From DATKMS01 sp041497995 (GTDB taxonomy: Bacteria > Desulfobacterota > Binatia > HRBIN30), in NCBI GenBank assembly GCA_041497995.1, contig JBGQHM010000072.1:1-21921 (forward strand): a stretch of DNA of 21,921 nt, in the 5' to 3' direction. Below the pieces are notes generated by a model. It searched no databases and had not been told where the DNA came from. It saw only the letters and a program-made list of their open reading frames with translations. This document shows, in pieces, positions 12,257-21,921 of the stretch (positions are counted from its first letter, which is position 1; each line of letters opens with the position of its first letter). The position numbers and the translations under genes are program-made.

Positions 12257-12477
12257 ATTCCCCAACTGAGATCTCAACCCTTTCGACTGGGCAGCGTTGG
12301 AACGGACCTTCCAACTGGCCTGGCTCCTTGTTCCGATCATCGGGGTGGCGCTCGCCGACTGGACCGAGAGTCTGGTGCAGCTCGACCGCTCCGGCCTTGG
12401 CGATCAGGCGCCCATCGGGACTGAAACGGTCGTTTGCGAAGAGAGAGCACCCGGCGAAGACGGTACCGAAAGCGCCC
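12257..12477. other. Intergenic region after the cyclase-FHA gene, no gene recognised
   Basis: Short frames exist on both strands here, but none has a family signature, a ribosome binding site or a sensible end. It may hold decayed sequence: one minus-strand frame contains FSPDGRLIA, reminiscent of a WD40 or propeller strand, which is too short to call. Confidence 0.35.
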
Positions 12478-12518
12478 AAAATGAAAAGCCCCGTGACTCG
12501 TCAGAATCACAGGGCTTT
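12478..12518 (-). terminator. Intrinsic terminator of the tRNA-fMet gene
   Basis: On the minus strand a 12-bp stem with one mismatch (12507-12518 pairing with 12484-12495) and a loop of about 11 nt is followed by TTTTCATTTT. It begins four bases after the tRNA 3' end, as expected of a Rho-independent terminator. Confidence 0.8.
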
Positions 12519-12521
12519 GAA

Positions 12522-12598
<77 letters not shown>

Positions 12599-12613
12599 GC
12601 ACGTAAGGGCGAT

Positions 12614-12642
12614 TTGATAGCGGTGCCGTTGGGGGAAGTCAA
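12614..12642 (-). promoter_or_regulatory. Sigma70-type promoter of tRNA-fMet
   Basis: On the minus strand TTGACT (12642-12637), exactly 17 nt, then TATCAA (12619-12614), with 15 nt to the mature tRNA 5' end. Spacing and position fit a stand-alone tRNA promoter. Confidence 0.6.
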
Positions 12643-12657
12643 CGAGGGCGGGGCATT

Positions 12658-12692
12658 GCGGATTTCGGATTTGTCGATCTGCCCAAATCCGC
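12658..12692 (-). other. Hairpin directly after rluB
   Basis: Arms 12658-12668 and 12682-12692 pair at 10 of 11 positions (GCGGATTT core) around a 13-nt loop, starting two bases past the rluB stop codon. No T-tract follows on the minus strand, so it may protect the 3' end of the mRNA or act as a weak terminator. Confidence 0.45.
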
Positions 12693-12694
12693 AG

Positions 12695-13603
12695 TCACGC
12701 GAGCCCCACTGCGTAGCGCAGCGCTCGCACCTCACGCGCCGTGAGCATTCGGTGATGACCCGGTGGGAGTTTGCCGAGGGCCAGCGGGCCGAGGCGGACG
12801 CGGGCGAGCTTCTCCACCGGGTAGCCGACGCGCTCGCACATGCGGCGCACCTCACGCTTGCGGCCTTCACCGAGCGTGATCTCTAACCACGTCTTGCCCT
12901 CCTGACTGCGCTCGATGCGCACGTCGGCAGGTGCTGTTTTTCCTTCCTCCAAGCGTACGCCCGCGGCCAACTGCTCCAACGCCTCACGCGTCGGTGTGCC
13001 CTTCACCTTCACGTGGTACGTCTTGCGGATGCCGTAGCGCGGATGCGTCAGGCGGAGCGCCAGCTCGCCGTCGTTCGTGAACAGCAACAAGCCGGACGAG
13101 TGGAAGTCCAGACGACCGACCGGAAAGACGCGCTCGCGCACTTCGGGAAGGAGGTGGCGCACCGTCGGCCGCTCCTCCGGGTCGGAGAGCGTCGTGACGA
13201 CGTTGATGGGCTTGTGCAGCAGGATGTAGAGCAGTTGCTCGGGCGGCCGCAGCGGCCGCCCGTCAACGACGATGCGGTCGGTGCGGGGATTCGCCTTCGT
13301 CCCCAGCTCCGTCACCACCTTCGTGTTCACTTGGACGCGGCCTTCGCGGATCAGCTCCTCCGCCTTCCGCCGCGACGCGATCCCCGCTTGGCTGAGAATC
13401 TTCTGCAAACGTTGCGTCTCCGATATCGGCGGTGGCTTCGGCGGTACCTTCAGACTCGACTGCCTCGGCCGCAGGTTGCTGCGCTCCGGCAGTGTCGGCC
13501 GCGGACGCGCCGTCGTCCACCGTTGGGAGCTCTTGCGCGCTGAGCTCTTGTGCGGCGAGCTCTTGCGGCTCACTGCGTGTCTCGGTTTCGCTGGTCTCTC
13601 CAT
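12695..13603 (-). CDS. rluB: Ribosomal large-subunit pseudouridine synthase, RluB/RsuA family
   Basis: 302 residues. A basic, Ser/Lys-rich N-terminal tail (1-60, with three KSS repeats) leads into an S4 RNA-binding domain (about 64-110: LQKILSQAGIASRRKAEELI) and the synthase domain. The latter has the RsuA-family catalytic motif GRLDFHSSGLLLFTNDGELA (163-182) with catalytic D166, then GRKREVRRM. Family members convert a uridine of 23S rRNA helix 90 to pseudouridine; the exact site is inferred. The ATG lies far inside scpB, but an in-frame TAA at 13630-13628 rules out a start further upstream. The next in-frame candidates (GTG at 13573, TTG at 13405) would still leave a long overlap. No well-placed Shine-Dalgarno is seen. 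It is the last gene of the cluster. Confidence 0.9.
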   Translation of the reverse strand: MERPAKPRHAVSRKSSPHKSSARKSSQRWTTARPRPTLPERSNLRPRQSSLKVPPKPPPISETQRLQKILSQAGIASRRKAEELIREGRVQVNTKVVTELGTKANPRTDRIVVDGRPLRPPEQLLYILLHKPINVVTTLSDPEERPTVRHLLPEVRERVFPVGRLDFHSSGLLLFTNDGELALRLTHPRYGIRKTYHVKVKGTPTREALEQLAAGVRLEEGKTAPADVRIERSQEGKTWLEITLGEGRKREVRRMCERVGYPVEKLARVRLGPLALGKLPPGHHRMLTAREVRALRYAVGLA

Positions 13604-14219
13604 CGTCAGGGGCGGGTCCCAATTCCTTTAGTGACGGCAGCTCCTTCACATCCTTCAGCCCGAAGGTTTCCAAGAACTCCGTGGTGGTGCTGTACAGCAG
13701 CGGCCGGCCAACCGCTTCCTTGCGGCCGATGATCTTAATCAGGCGGCGCGCCATCAGCGTGCTCAGTACGCCGTCTACGTCGACGCCGCGAATCGCTTCG
13801 ATCTCCGTGCGCGTGACCGGTTGTTTATAGGCGATGATTGCCAGCGTTTCCAGGGCGGCGCGTCCCAAGCGCGTCGGCTTGTCGCGAAACACGGCACGTA
13901 CCCATTCGGCGTTCTCACGGGCCGTGCGAAACTGGTAGCCGCCCGCCACATCCAGCAGCTGGATGCCGCGCTGCCCCGGGGCGTAGATTTCTTTTAGACG
14001 TGCCAGCGCCGCTTGCACTTCTTTCGGCGTCGGCCCTTCGAGGATATCGACCAGCTTGCGCAGGCCGACCGGCGCCGCGGCGGCAAACAGTACACTTTCG
14101 ATGATCAGTGCGAGACGGCCGACGTCGTCACTCGGCTCCGTCTGGAGCGTGTCTGCGAGGTCTCCGTCGTCTCCGGTGTCGACGTCGCCTTCTGTCATCA
14201 GCTCAGTGACTTCCTCCAT
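13263..14219 (-). CDS. scpB: Segregation and condensation protein B (ScpB)
   Basis: 318 residues. The winged-helix core (about 33-200) carries the family signatures RAALETLAIIAYKQPVTRTE (120-139), GVDVDGVLSTLMARRLI and GRPLLYSTTTEFLETFGLKD. ScpB dimers bind ScpA and SMC in the bacterial condensin complex that compacts and segregates chromosomes. The start is firmly set by AAGGAGGTG at 14232-14224, whose AGGAGG core lies six bases before the ATG, within the end of scpA. After residue 200 comes an unusual acidic, Ala/Gln/Glu-rich tail of about 118 residues. Its last 113 codons overlap rluB in another frame, and its end (Arg/Pro/Gly-rich) looks like an out-of-frame reading of the RluB S4 region. 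Most ScpB proteins end soon after the core. Confidence 0.9.
   Translation of the reverse strand: MEEVTELMTEGDVDTGDDGDLADTLQTEPSDDVGRLALIIESVLFAAAAPVGLRKLVDILEGPTPKEVQAALARLKEIYAPGQRGIQLLDVAGGYQFRTARENAEWVRAVFRDKPTRLGRAALETLAIIAYKQPVTRTEIEAIRGVDVDGVLSTLMARRLIKIIGRKEAVGRPLLYSTTTEFLETFGLKDVKELPSLKELGPAPDDGETSETETRSEPQELAAQELSAQELPTVDDGASAADTAGAQQPAAEAVESEGTAEATADIGDATFAEDSQPSGDRVAAEGGGADPRRPRPSEHEGGDGAGDEGESPHRPHRR
13527..13571 (-). repeat. 15-bp tandem repeat, three copies, inside the scpB/rluB overlap
   Basis: GAGCTCTTG (plus strand) recurs at 13527, 13542 and 13557, exactly 15 bp apart. In the scpB frame it encodes repeated QEL; in the rluB frame it encodes repeated KSS. Expansion therefore lengthened both reading frames at once. 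Confidence 0.8.
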
Positions 14220-15012
14220 CCTCCACCTCCTTCACCACCGCACTGTGGTCGTACTCGTCTACGCCTTCGAGCGATACCGCCGCTGCGTCCGCAACGATCA
14301 TCTCGATGACGATTCGCCCGTAGCGGTCCTCCTGTATGGCGCGCACCGCGCCCATCTTCATCAGCTCGAGCATCGCCAGGAACGTGATGATGATCTCGAA
14401 GCGACTCGCATCGTTGTCGAAGAGACTTTCGAAGTCGAGGCTGCGTGCCACGCTCAAGGCGTGTAGCAGGGTGCGCACACGGTCGCGCAACGAGATGGCG
14501 TCGGTGACCACCTCATGGACAGACTCAGGTCGTGCCCGCTTGAGGACCCCGCGGAACGCTTCGAGCAGCTCCCACACTGTCACCTGCAAGCGCGGCAGCT
14601 CCCCGCTGGCACTGTCTTCCGCCGCATCCATCACCGGCTCGCGCACGAACACGTCGCGATGCAGCAGCGGCCGCTCCGCCAGCTCCAACGCCGCTTCGCG
14701 GTAGCGCTGGTACTCCAGGAGTTGCTGCACCAGCGCGGCGCGCGGGTCGGCTTCTTCCTCGTCCTCCTCACCCTCCGAAGGCGGCAGCAGCATGCGCGAC
14801 TTGATGAGCGTCAGCGTCGCCGCCATGACCAGGAACTCGCCGGCAACATCGAGGCTCAGCTCGCGCAACATTTCCAGGTACCCGAGGTACTGCTCGGTAA
14901 TCGTCGCGATTGGGATGTCGACGATCTCCACCTCGTTCTTCTTGATCAAATGCAGCAGCAGATCGAGCGGACCCTCGAACACCGACAAATTTACGCGGTA
15001 CAGATCCCCCAT
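14203..15012 (-). CDS. scpA: Segregation and condensation protein A (ScpA)
   Basis: 269 residues; the kleisin subunit that bridges the SMC dimer and binds ScpB. The N-terminal signature FEGPLDLLLHLIKKNEVEI is followed by IPIATITEQYLGYL, AGEFLVMAATLTLIKSRML, an acidic linker (EGEEDEEEAD), YQRYREAA, and a C-terminal winged-helix part (FEIIITFLAMLELMKMGAVRA). Length is normal for the family. The ATG at 15012 is chosen over the TTG one codon upstream because GAGGGGAG lies just before it. It overlaps scpB by 17 nt, so the two subunits are probably translationally coupled. Confidence 0.93.
   Translation of the reverse strand: MGDLYRVNLSVFEGPLDLLLHLIKKNEVEIVDIPIATITEQYLGYLEMLRELSLDVAGEFLVMAATLTLIKSRMLLPPSEGEEDEEEADPRAALVQQLLEYQRYREAALELAERPLLHRDVFVREPVMDAAEDSASGELPRLQVTVWELLEAFRGVLKRARPESVHEVVTDAISLRDRVRTLLHALSVARSLDFESLFDNDASRFEIIITFLAMLELMKMGAVRAIQEDRYGRIVIEMIVADAAAVSLEGVDEYDHSAVVKEVEDGGSH
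14224..14232 (-). promoter_or_regulatory. Strong Shine-Dalgarno sequence for scpB inside scpA
   Basis: AAGGAGGTG on the minus strand, with six bases between the AGGAGG core and the scpB ATG. It overlaps the last codons of scpA and fixes the scpB start. Confidence 0.85.
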
Positions 15013-15033
15013 CAACTCCCCTCGCCGTACCGC

Positions 15034-15129
15034 GAATGGTGAATGGTGAATGGTGAATGGTGAATGTCGGAGCCCCGATCCAACCTCTCTGTCTTCAATT
15101 CACCATTCAGCATTCAACATTCACCATTA
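15034..15129 (-). repeat. Opposed heptamer repeat arrays between trpS and scpA
   Basis: Four perfect copies of GAATGGT run from 15034 to 15061, followed by a partial copy. A second array, in inverted orientation, of four degenerate heptamers (ACCATTC, AGCATTC, AACATTC, ACCATT) runs from 15102 to 15128. The 30-nt segments 15035-15064 and 15099-15128 are complementary at 28 positions, so the mRNA could form a long hairpin with a loop of about 34 nt just before the scpA ribosome binding site. The trpS stop codon TAA lies at the edge of the second array. Confidence 0.85.
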
Positions 15130-16128
15130 GAGGCCCATGGCCTCTCTTACCTCGCGCATGGTTGCTGCGGCGACGCTGCGTGCTTGTTCATTACCGCGTT
15201 CGAGGACGGCTGTCACTTCCTGCGGCCGCCGTTCGAGGGCGGCGCGTCGTTCGCGGATCGGCGCCAGGTCGCTGATGACGTGCTTGATCATCACCTTCTT
15301 GCAGTCGAGGCAGCCGATGCCCGCGGTGCGGCACCCCTTGGTGACGTATTCGATCTCGTCGGGGGTGCAGTAGATGCGGTGCAGGTTGAACGCCGGGCAG
15401 TCGTTGGGCTCGCCAGGATCGGTGCGGCGGACGCGCCGCGGATCGGTCATCATGCGCGACAGCTTCGTGTCGATCTCCTCCGGCGAGTCGCTCAGGAAGA
15501 CGGCGTTGTTGTAGCTCTTGCTCATCTTGCGCCCGTCGGTGCCCGGCACCTTGGCAACTTCGGTCAGCAGCGCTTCCGGTTCGGGGAAGACCTCGCCGTA
15601 GTAATTGTTGAAGCGGCGCGCAATCTCGCGGGTCAGCTCGATGTGCGGCGCCTGGTCAAGGCCGACCGGGACGCCGACCGCCTTGTAGATCAACACGTCG
15701 GCGGCCTGCAGCACGGGGTAGCCCAGCAGCCCGTAGTTGAGCTTGGCAACCTCTGCCTCGTCATCCGTGGAGAGCAGACCGAGGTCGCGCGCTTGTTCCT
15801 TCACCGTCGGGTTGCGCAAGAGCCACGGCGTCGGGGTGATCATGGAGAACAGCAGGTGGAGCTCGGCGTGCTCCTTGATGGCGGACTGGCGAAAGATCAC
15901 GGCGCGCTTCGGATCGAGGCCGGCGGCGAGCCAGTCAGCGACCATCTCGATGCTGTTCGCCTGAATCTTGCTCGTGTGCTCGGGATCGGTGGTGAGCGCG
16001 TGCCAGTCGGCGACGAAGAAGAAGCAGCGGCGCTCCGCCTGCAGCCGCACCCAGTTGCGCAGCGCACCGTGCAGATGCCCGAGGTGCAGGCGCCCGGTCG
16101 GCCGCATACCGCTGACGATGATGCTCAT
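15127..16128 (-). CDS. trpS: Tryptophanyl-tRNA synthetase with iron-sulfur-type Cys motif
   Basis: 333 residues; class I synthetase charging tRNA-Trp with tryptophan. The ATP-binding signatures are HLGH (15-18, within PTGRLHLGHLHGAL) and KMSKS (201-205). AADVLIYKA and VGLDQAPHIELTREIARRFN are typical TrpRS motifs. Near the tRNA anticodon-binding region, four cysteines (C244, C266, C273, C276) are spaced C-x21-C-x6-C-x2-C, very close to the 4Fe-4S site described in Thermotoga maritima TrpRS. The ATG at 16128 overlaps the stop of the upstream protease gene as ATGA. The frame stays open further upstream, but that part lies inside the protease gene and has no synthetase features. Confidence 0.95.
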   Translation of the reverse strand: MSIIVSGMRPTGRLHLGHLHGALRNWVRLQAERRCFFFVADWHALTTDPEHTSKIQANSIEMVADWLAAGLDPKRAVIFRQSAIKEHAELHLLFSMITPTPWLLRNPTVKEQARDLGLLSTDDEAEVAKLNYGLLGYPVLQAADVLIYKAVGVPVGLDQAPHIELTREIARRFNNYYGEVFPEPEALLTEVAKVPGTDGRKMSKSYNNAVFLSDSPEEIDTKLSRMMTDPRRVRRTDPGEPNDCPAFNLHRIYCTPDEIEYVTKGCRTAGIGCLDCKKVMIKHVISDLAPIRERRAALERRPQEVTAVLERGNEQARSVAAATMREVREAMGL

Positions 16129-19100
16129 AGCAGCACCCGCAAGAACACGTTCACCACCGGGCCGATGATCCGTCCGATCACGTTGGTCATCATGAGCATC
16201 AAGACGATCATCATGCCGTAGCGTTCGAGCCGCGAGAAGGCGATGGCCTGGCGCAGGGGCAGCAAACCCGCAAGCACCCGCCCGCCGTCGAGCGGCAGAA
16301 TCGGCAGCAAGTTGAACACCGCCAAAACGACGTTGAAGATGACGCTGTTGCGTGCCATCAGCGCAACCGGGGTCAGCACCGCGGCGAGCATCCCGCTCCA
16401 CGCACCGGTGGCAGGCAACTGCAAATGGAGGATCCACCGAAAGATCGCGGCGCTGATCACTGCCAACGTGATGTTGGTCAACGGCCCTGCCGCCGCGACA
16501 AGGATCATGTCGCGCTTCGGTCGTCGCAGTTGGCTGAAGTTGACCGGTACCGGCCGCGCGTAGCCGAACAGAAACGGCGAGTGCGCGAGGATGAGCATGA
16601 GCGGCAGCAGCACGGTGCCGAACGGATCGATGTGCGGCAGCGGGTTCAGGGTCAGCCGCCCGGCGTCTTTTGCCGTGGAATCGCCAAGGCGGTTGGCGAC
16701 CACGCCGTGCGCAATTTCATGGAGAATGATGGCGGCCAGGACGGGTAGAGCCCAGACGGACAACTGTTGAATGAACGGTCCCACGCGTTCGGACAGGTAG
16801 CAGAAATGTGTTGCAGCCGCCACTCGCCTTCGGCGGTGGGTAGTTTGAGCTTTCGCACAGGAGCAGCTTTGGTGGCGCGGGCCTCCGTGCCCGCGAGTCC
16901 TTCTTGCTCAACTCGCGGCCAGGGACGGCCGCGCCACCAAAGCTGAAGGCTACCCCAATCTCACCCGCGCGGGTGAAACTTGCGATGCACGGCACGCAGC
17001 CGGTCGCGTGCGACGTGGGTGTAGATCTGCGTCGTCGAGATGTCGGCGTGGCCGAGCATCATCTGGACGGCGCGCAGGTCGGCGCCGCGCTCGACGAGAT
17101 GTGTCGCGAACGCGTGCCGTAACGTGTGCGGGCTGACCTTGCCGCCGATGCTGGCGCGGCGTACTGCGAGCCGCAACCGCAGGGCGAATCCTTGGCGTGA
17201 CAAGTGCCGGCCGGCGCGCTTGACGAACAGGTAGGTGCTCAAGCGGCCGTGTAAAATCGCCGGACGCGCTGTTTGGAGATAGTCGAGCACGCGTTGCCGC
17301 GCGACGCTGCCGATCGGCACCGCACGCTCCTTGCTCCCTTTGCCCACGACGGTGAGGTAGCCCGCTTCCAGATTCACCTGGCTCACCTTGAGCGAAACGA
17401 TCTCCGACACCCGTAGGCCGGTGGCGTAGAGCAACTCGATCATCGCGCCGTCGCGTTGGCCGAGGGCGCTGCCGTCGTGGGCAGTCAGCAACTGCGTGAC
17501 TTCGTCGGGAGCGAGCGAGCGCGGCAGGCGTGTGCCCAGGCGAGGGAGGTGAATGTCGCGCGTCGGATCGACGGTCACCGCCTCCTCGCGCAACAGGTAC
17601 GCAAAGAAGCCGCGCAGCGCGGCGAACATGCGAGCCCGTGTCCGTACGGACAGCCCGCGCCGCTGCAGGCCTTCGAGGAAGCTGACGACGTCGCCCCCCT
17701 GAACGGCGGCGGCGCTGGCGATGCGTCGTCGTTCCAGATGATTCACGAAACCAGCCAGGTCGCGGCTGTAGGCGGCGAGTGTGTTTGCGGCGAGCCCCTT
17801 CTCCGCAGCGAGGTAGTTGAGATAGCCGTCAACCTCAGCATCTGTGCCGAGCCCCGCGGTCGCCACGCTCACCACTCCTCACTTGGCGTCCGCACAGCGG
17901 GCCCTACTCCTGCGGCAGCGCTGCTAACGCCACCGGCGTCGCGGCGGGCTCACTCTCGGTCAGGCGGTCGAGGATCTCACTGCGGATGTGCGCGAGCTGC
18001 GTTTCGTCGCGAATCTTCTTGCCATCGCCGTCGGTGACGTAAAAAACGTCGAGCACCTGATCGACGTTGGTGGTGATCTTGGCGAGATGGATCGACAGGC
18101 CGAGATGGAAGAGCGTGTTGGTGATGGCGAACAGCACGCCGACACGGTCCTGCGTATACACGTCGAGCACGGTGAAATGCTCCGCCACGTCGTTGTCCAC
18201 GTCGACCTCGGTGGGCACACGCGGCACGAACTTCTTGCCGAGGATCGACGGGCGCTTTGATGCCGCGACGAGCTGTTCGACGTCCAGCTCGCCCTTGAGC
18301 GCCTTGTCGAGATTCACCTGCAGCCGCTCCCAGCGCTCCGGCCGCTGCACGGACTCCGCCTGATCGGCGTGTGAGATGCGGAAGATGTCGAGTGCCAGGC
18401 TGGTGCGGCTGGTGTTGATACTGGCGCCGAGGATGTTCATCCCGTGCGCCAGCAGCACGCCGGTGATCCTCGAGAACAGTCCGGGGCGGTCGCGTGTGAT
18501 CACAGTGAACTCGCTGAACTCGCGCTCCGGGTAATGCTTCACCTCGGTGATCGACGGTTCGCCGTCGAGGTTGGCCACCAACTGCAGGTGGTGCAGGATG
18601 CTCTCCTCCGCCGTCCCCAAGAAGTAGCGGTCCGGCATGTCGTGCAGGAAGGCTTGCAGCCCACCGCGGTCGGGTGCGCCGTTGGCGGCGGCGGCGATGC
18701 GCTGCTTGACGCGTTCGACGCGTTCGACGTGCTCTTCCTCCACAAAGGCCTCGCGCTCGAACACGTCGAGCGTGCCGAGGTACAACTCGCCGAGCAGCAT
18801 GTCGTGCCAGTTGTTCCAGATCTTCGGTCCCACCGCCCGCATGTCGGCGAAGGTCAGCAGGTAGAGCTTCTTGAGATTGTCGAGGGTCTCGACGCGTTTG
18901 GCGAACTCGACGATCAAGCGTTGGTCGTGGATGTCGCGGCGCTGCGCCAGGTGCGACATGTTGAGATGTGTGGCGACCAGGAAACGCAGCTGGCGGGCGT
19001 CGTCGGTGTTGAGATGCAGCCGTGCGGCGATGCCGTCGATCATCGCGGCGCCGCGCTCCGAATGGCCGCCGCCGTGGCCCTTGCCGATGTCGTGCAGGAT

Positions 19101-21921
19101 CATGCCGAGAAAGAGGAGGTCGACCCGGTCGATCTCGCGCATCACCTGCGTCAGCATCGGCGCAATGCCCTTGTAGGCTCCCGCGCGCAAGCGTTCGAGC
19201 TCGTGCACCCCGCGTAGCGAGTGCTCGTCCACGGTGTAGGTGTGGTAGATGTCGTGCAACACCATGCACAGCAGCGCGCCGAACTCCGGCAGGAAGGCGC
19301 CGAGCACGCCGGCGCGGTGCATTTCGAGGAGCGTTTCGTAGACCTGTTGCTTGCCGCGCAGCACCTCGAAGAAGGCGGCGACCATCTCCGGGTTGGAGCG
19401 CTGCACGTCGTCGATGACGTCCAGGTTGGCACGCACCAGCCGCTTAGTGGTGTTCGACATGACGACGTTGTGGCGCTGCGTATCGCCGAAGATGCGGATC
19501 ATGTTGCTCGGGTCGTCGCGCAGCACGTCCGCGCGCGCTACGCCGAGCACGCCGTACGAGATGGTGACGCCGGGGCGGATGTCGCGCGTCCGGGCGCGGC
19601 CGAAGCCGAAATACGGGCGCCGCCGTTCCAGGCAGCGTTCGATGATCTCGTCGGCGAAGCGGTTGATGGTCGCGGCATTGAGGTAGTAGGTGCGCATGAA
19701 CAGCTCAACGCCCTTCATCGTCGCCGTGTCGCGGAACCCGAGGTCCGTCGCGATGCGCTCCTGGTACTCGAAGGTCAGCCGGTCTTGGTGCTCGCCCGAC
19801 AGGAAGTGCAGCGCGTTGCGCACCCGAAACAGGAAGTCGCGAGCCGACTCCAGCTCCTCCTGCTCGCGCTCGGTGATGACGCCCTTCTGCACCAACTCGG
19901 CGATGGAGTTGGTCTTGAACTTCACCTTCGCCATCCACATGGCGGTGTGCAGGTCGCGCAGACCGCCTTCGCCTTCCTTGATCTGCGGCTCGAGGATGTA
20001 GACCGAATCGCCGTAGCGTTCGTGGCGCTCGCGGTTCTCGTCCAGCTTCTCCTTGAAGAAGCGGTCGGCGCCGCGCTTCAGCACTTCACCCTCCATCGCG
20101 CTGGCGAACTCGCGGTAGAGCGCTTCGTCGCCGCACAGGTAGCGGCCGTCGAGCAAGGCCGTCTTCACCTTGAAGTCCTGCGCCGCCAGCTTCACGTTCT
20201 CGCGCACGTTGCGCATGGCGTTGCCGACGGTGAGGCGCGTGTCCCACAGCGTGTAGAGGATGCGCTCGCTGACGTACTCGATGTACGGCTCACGCTTGTG
20301 CGGGTAGAGAAACAGCAAGTCGATGTCAGAGTTTGGGTTGAGCTCGGCGCGTCCGTAGCCACCTTGTGCCACCACCGTGCAACGCTGGTCGAGACGCGAG
20401 AAGCGTTCGACGTACACCGCGTTGGCGGCGTCGAAGAGGCTGCGGATGAGGTGGTCCATGGCGCCCGTATAGCCGTCGACGATCTCGTGGCCCGAGGCGC
20501 CGTGCTGATGGCGTTCGAACAACACGGCCTTGACGCGTTGGAGGTAGTCGCGTGCCAGTTGTCCCCAGTCCGAGCCCGGAAGCAGTGGCTCCAGCGTGAT
20601 CTCGGGTGCGCTCATAGATTCTCGGCCATCCGTGCATTCTCTACAAAACGTTGAACACCGCGCAAGAGGCCGTCAGCGATTGCCTGCTGATAGTCCGGCT
20701 GCGCCAGCCGAACGCCCTCGTCAGGATGCGTCAGGAATGACACCTCCGCCAGCACGCACGGCATGCCGGCACCGACGAGGACATAGAACGGCCCGCGTTT
20801 GACGCCCAGGTCGTTGACCTTCCACCCGTGTGCGCCGACGCCGCTCACGACGGACTTCTGCAGCTGCTCGGCGAGCGCGACCGACTCTTCGATCTTGTAG
20901 CTTTGGATGAGGTCGCTGAGGATCAACGACGCCTCGTGGTCGCGCCCGCCACGGCCGGTCATCGAGCGCAGTCCATTCTCCATTTCGGCGAGCCGGATCG
21001 TCGCGTGGTCGTTAGTGTTGTTGAGGTAGTAGGTCTCGACGCCCGAGAGGCGCGGGTTCGAGCTGGCGTTGCCGTGGATAGATACGAAGAGGTCTGCTTG
21101 CTCGGCGTTGGCGCGCGCGGTCCGTTCCTCGAGGGGAATGAAGACATCGGTGTCGCGCGTCAGGACGACGGCGAAGCCCGCACCGATCAGGCGGTCGCGC
21201 AGCTGCAGTGCGATGGCCAGGGCAACGTCCTTTTCCGCCACGCCGCCGGCACCCAGCGCCCCCGGGTCTTTCCCGCCGTGGCCGGGATCAACCACGACCT
21301 TGAAGCGGTGCGCCGGACGGGCAGGGGCCGGCGCGGGAGTCGGCGCTTCGCCTGCCCGCGGTACACTGGCGACAACGGTGTCCGGTTCCTTCTTCGCCGG
21401 TGTGGGGGCGGCGCGTTGTGGCGGAACGGACGGTGCCGCGGCGGATTCGACACGCGGCACGCCCGCGCGTGGTGTGCCGCGGACGTCGATGACGAGACGA
21501 AACGGATCGAGCATCGGGAAGACGCCATATTCGCTGAGCCCCGGCACATCAAGGATGAGACGCGTCGTGGTGCCGTCGTGACTTGCCGCCCGCATACGTA
21601 CCGCCGGTCCCTGCGACAGCGCGACTGCTGCCACCTCCGAGTTGCTCAGACGTGTGTCCAGCAGATCGACGTACAACCGCGGCGGCACGCCGAGGTCGGG
21701 GCGCGGGATGCTGCGCTCCAAACGGTAGTGGGCGGGCTCCGAGAGCTCGACGATGAGCCGCGTTGTCGCGGGGGATGTGATCTGACGGACCGCGCGAACG
21801 ATAGCAGTCGCATTGGCGGAGGTCGCGCTCGTCAAGACAGCCGTCGCCAAGCACGCGAGAAGGACGTCGCGCTTCACGAACGACGCTTCACGCTTCACGA
21901 ATCACTTTCCTTCTTGGCCGC

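Overview
The window is GC-rich bacterial chromosome with no plasmid, phage or insertion-sequence hallmark. It suggests an uncultured Gram-negative lineage of the former Deltaproteobacteria, possibly Binatota or Desulfobacterota-like. The reasons are a predicted outer-membrane beta-barrel, an AMIN-type cell-wall amidase, the order site-2 protease-trpS-scpA-scpB-rluB, myxobacteria-like eukaryote-type signalling genes, and an exported repeat protein ending in a paired EF-hand/dockerin-like module after a Pro/Thr linker. The assignment is inferred from gene content and style, not from a search.

Left part (1-5784): the 3' end of a ferric-reductase-like membrane protein converges on a YhhN/TMEM86-type lysoplasmalogenase. 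A D-aminoacylase-family amidohydrolase is divergent from the latter. A 1012-codon secreted protein on the minus strand follows, with 14 tandem BNR/VPS10-like beta-propeller units, PPC-like modules and a calcium-binding C-terminus.

Middle (5785-12256): four plus-strand genes form a signalling island. They encode a membrane-anchored caspase-like protease with added TolB/FlgO-like and NTF2-like domains; a beta-barrel outer-membrane protein overlapping it by 25 nt; a transmembrane Ser/Thr kinase with a DUF4384-like C-terminus; and a class III nucleotide cyclase fused to an FHA phosphothreonine-binding domain. Kinase plus FHA reader, second-messenger enzyme, protease and an envelope protein make the best candidate here for an undescribed signalling or cell-fate system. 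A 17-bp perfect palindrome lies between kinase and cyclase.

Right part (12478-21898): minus-strand housekeeping genes, in transcription order amidase, glnD, xerD, site-2 protease, trpS, scpA, scpB, rluB, then an initiator tRNA-fMet with its own promoter and intrinsic terminator. Junctions are tight (two ATGA overlaps, a 17-nt scpA/scpB overlap, a 341-nt scpB/rluB overlap). Two intergenic gaps hold structured repeats: a pair of inverted REP-like hairpins upstream of the protease gene, and two opposed heptamer arrays between trpS and scpA. TrpRS carries a cysteine pattern like that of the iron-sulfur-containing Thermotoga enzyme.
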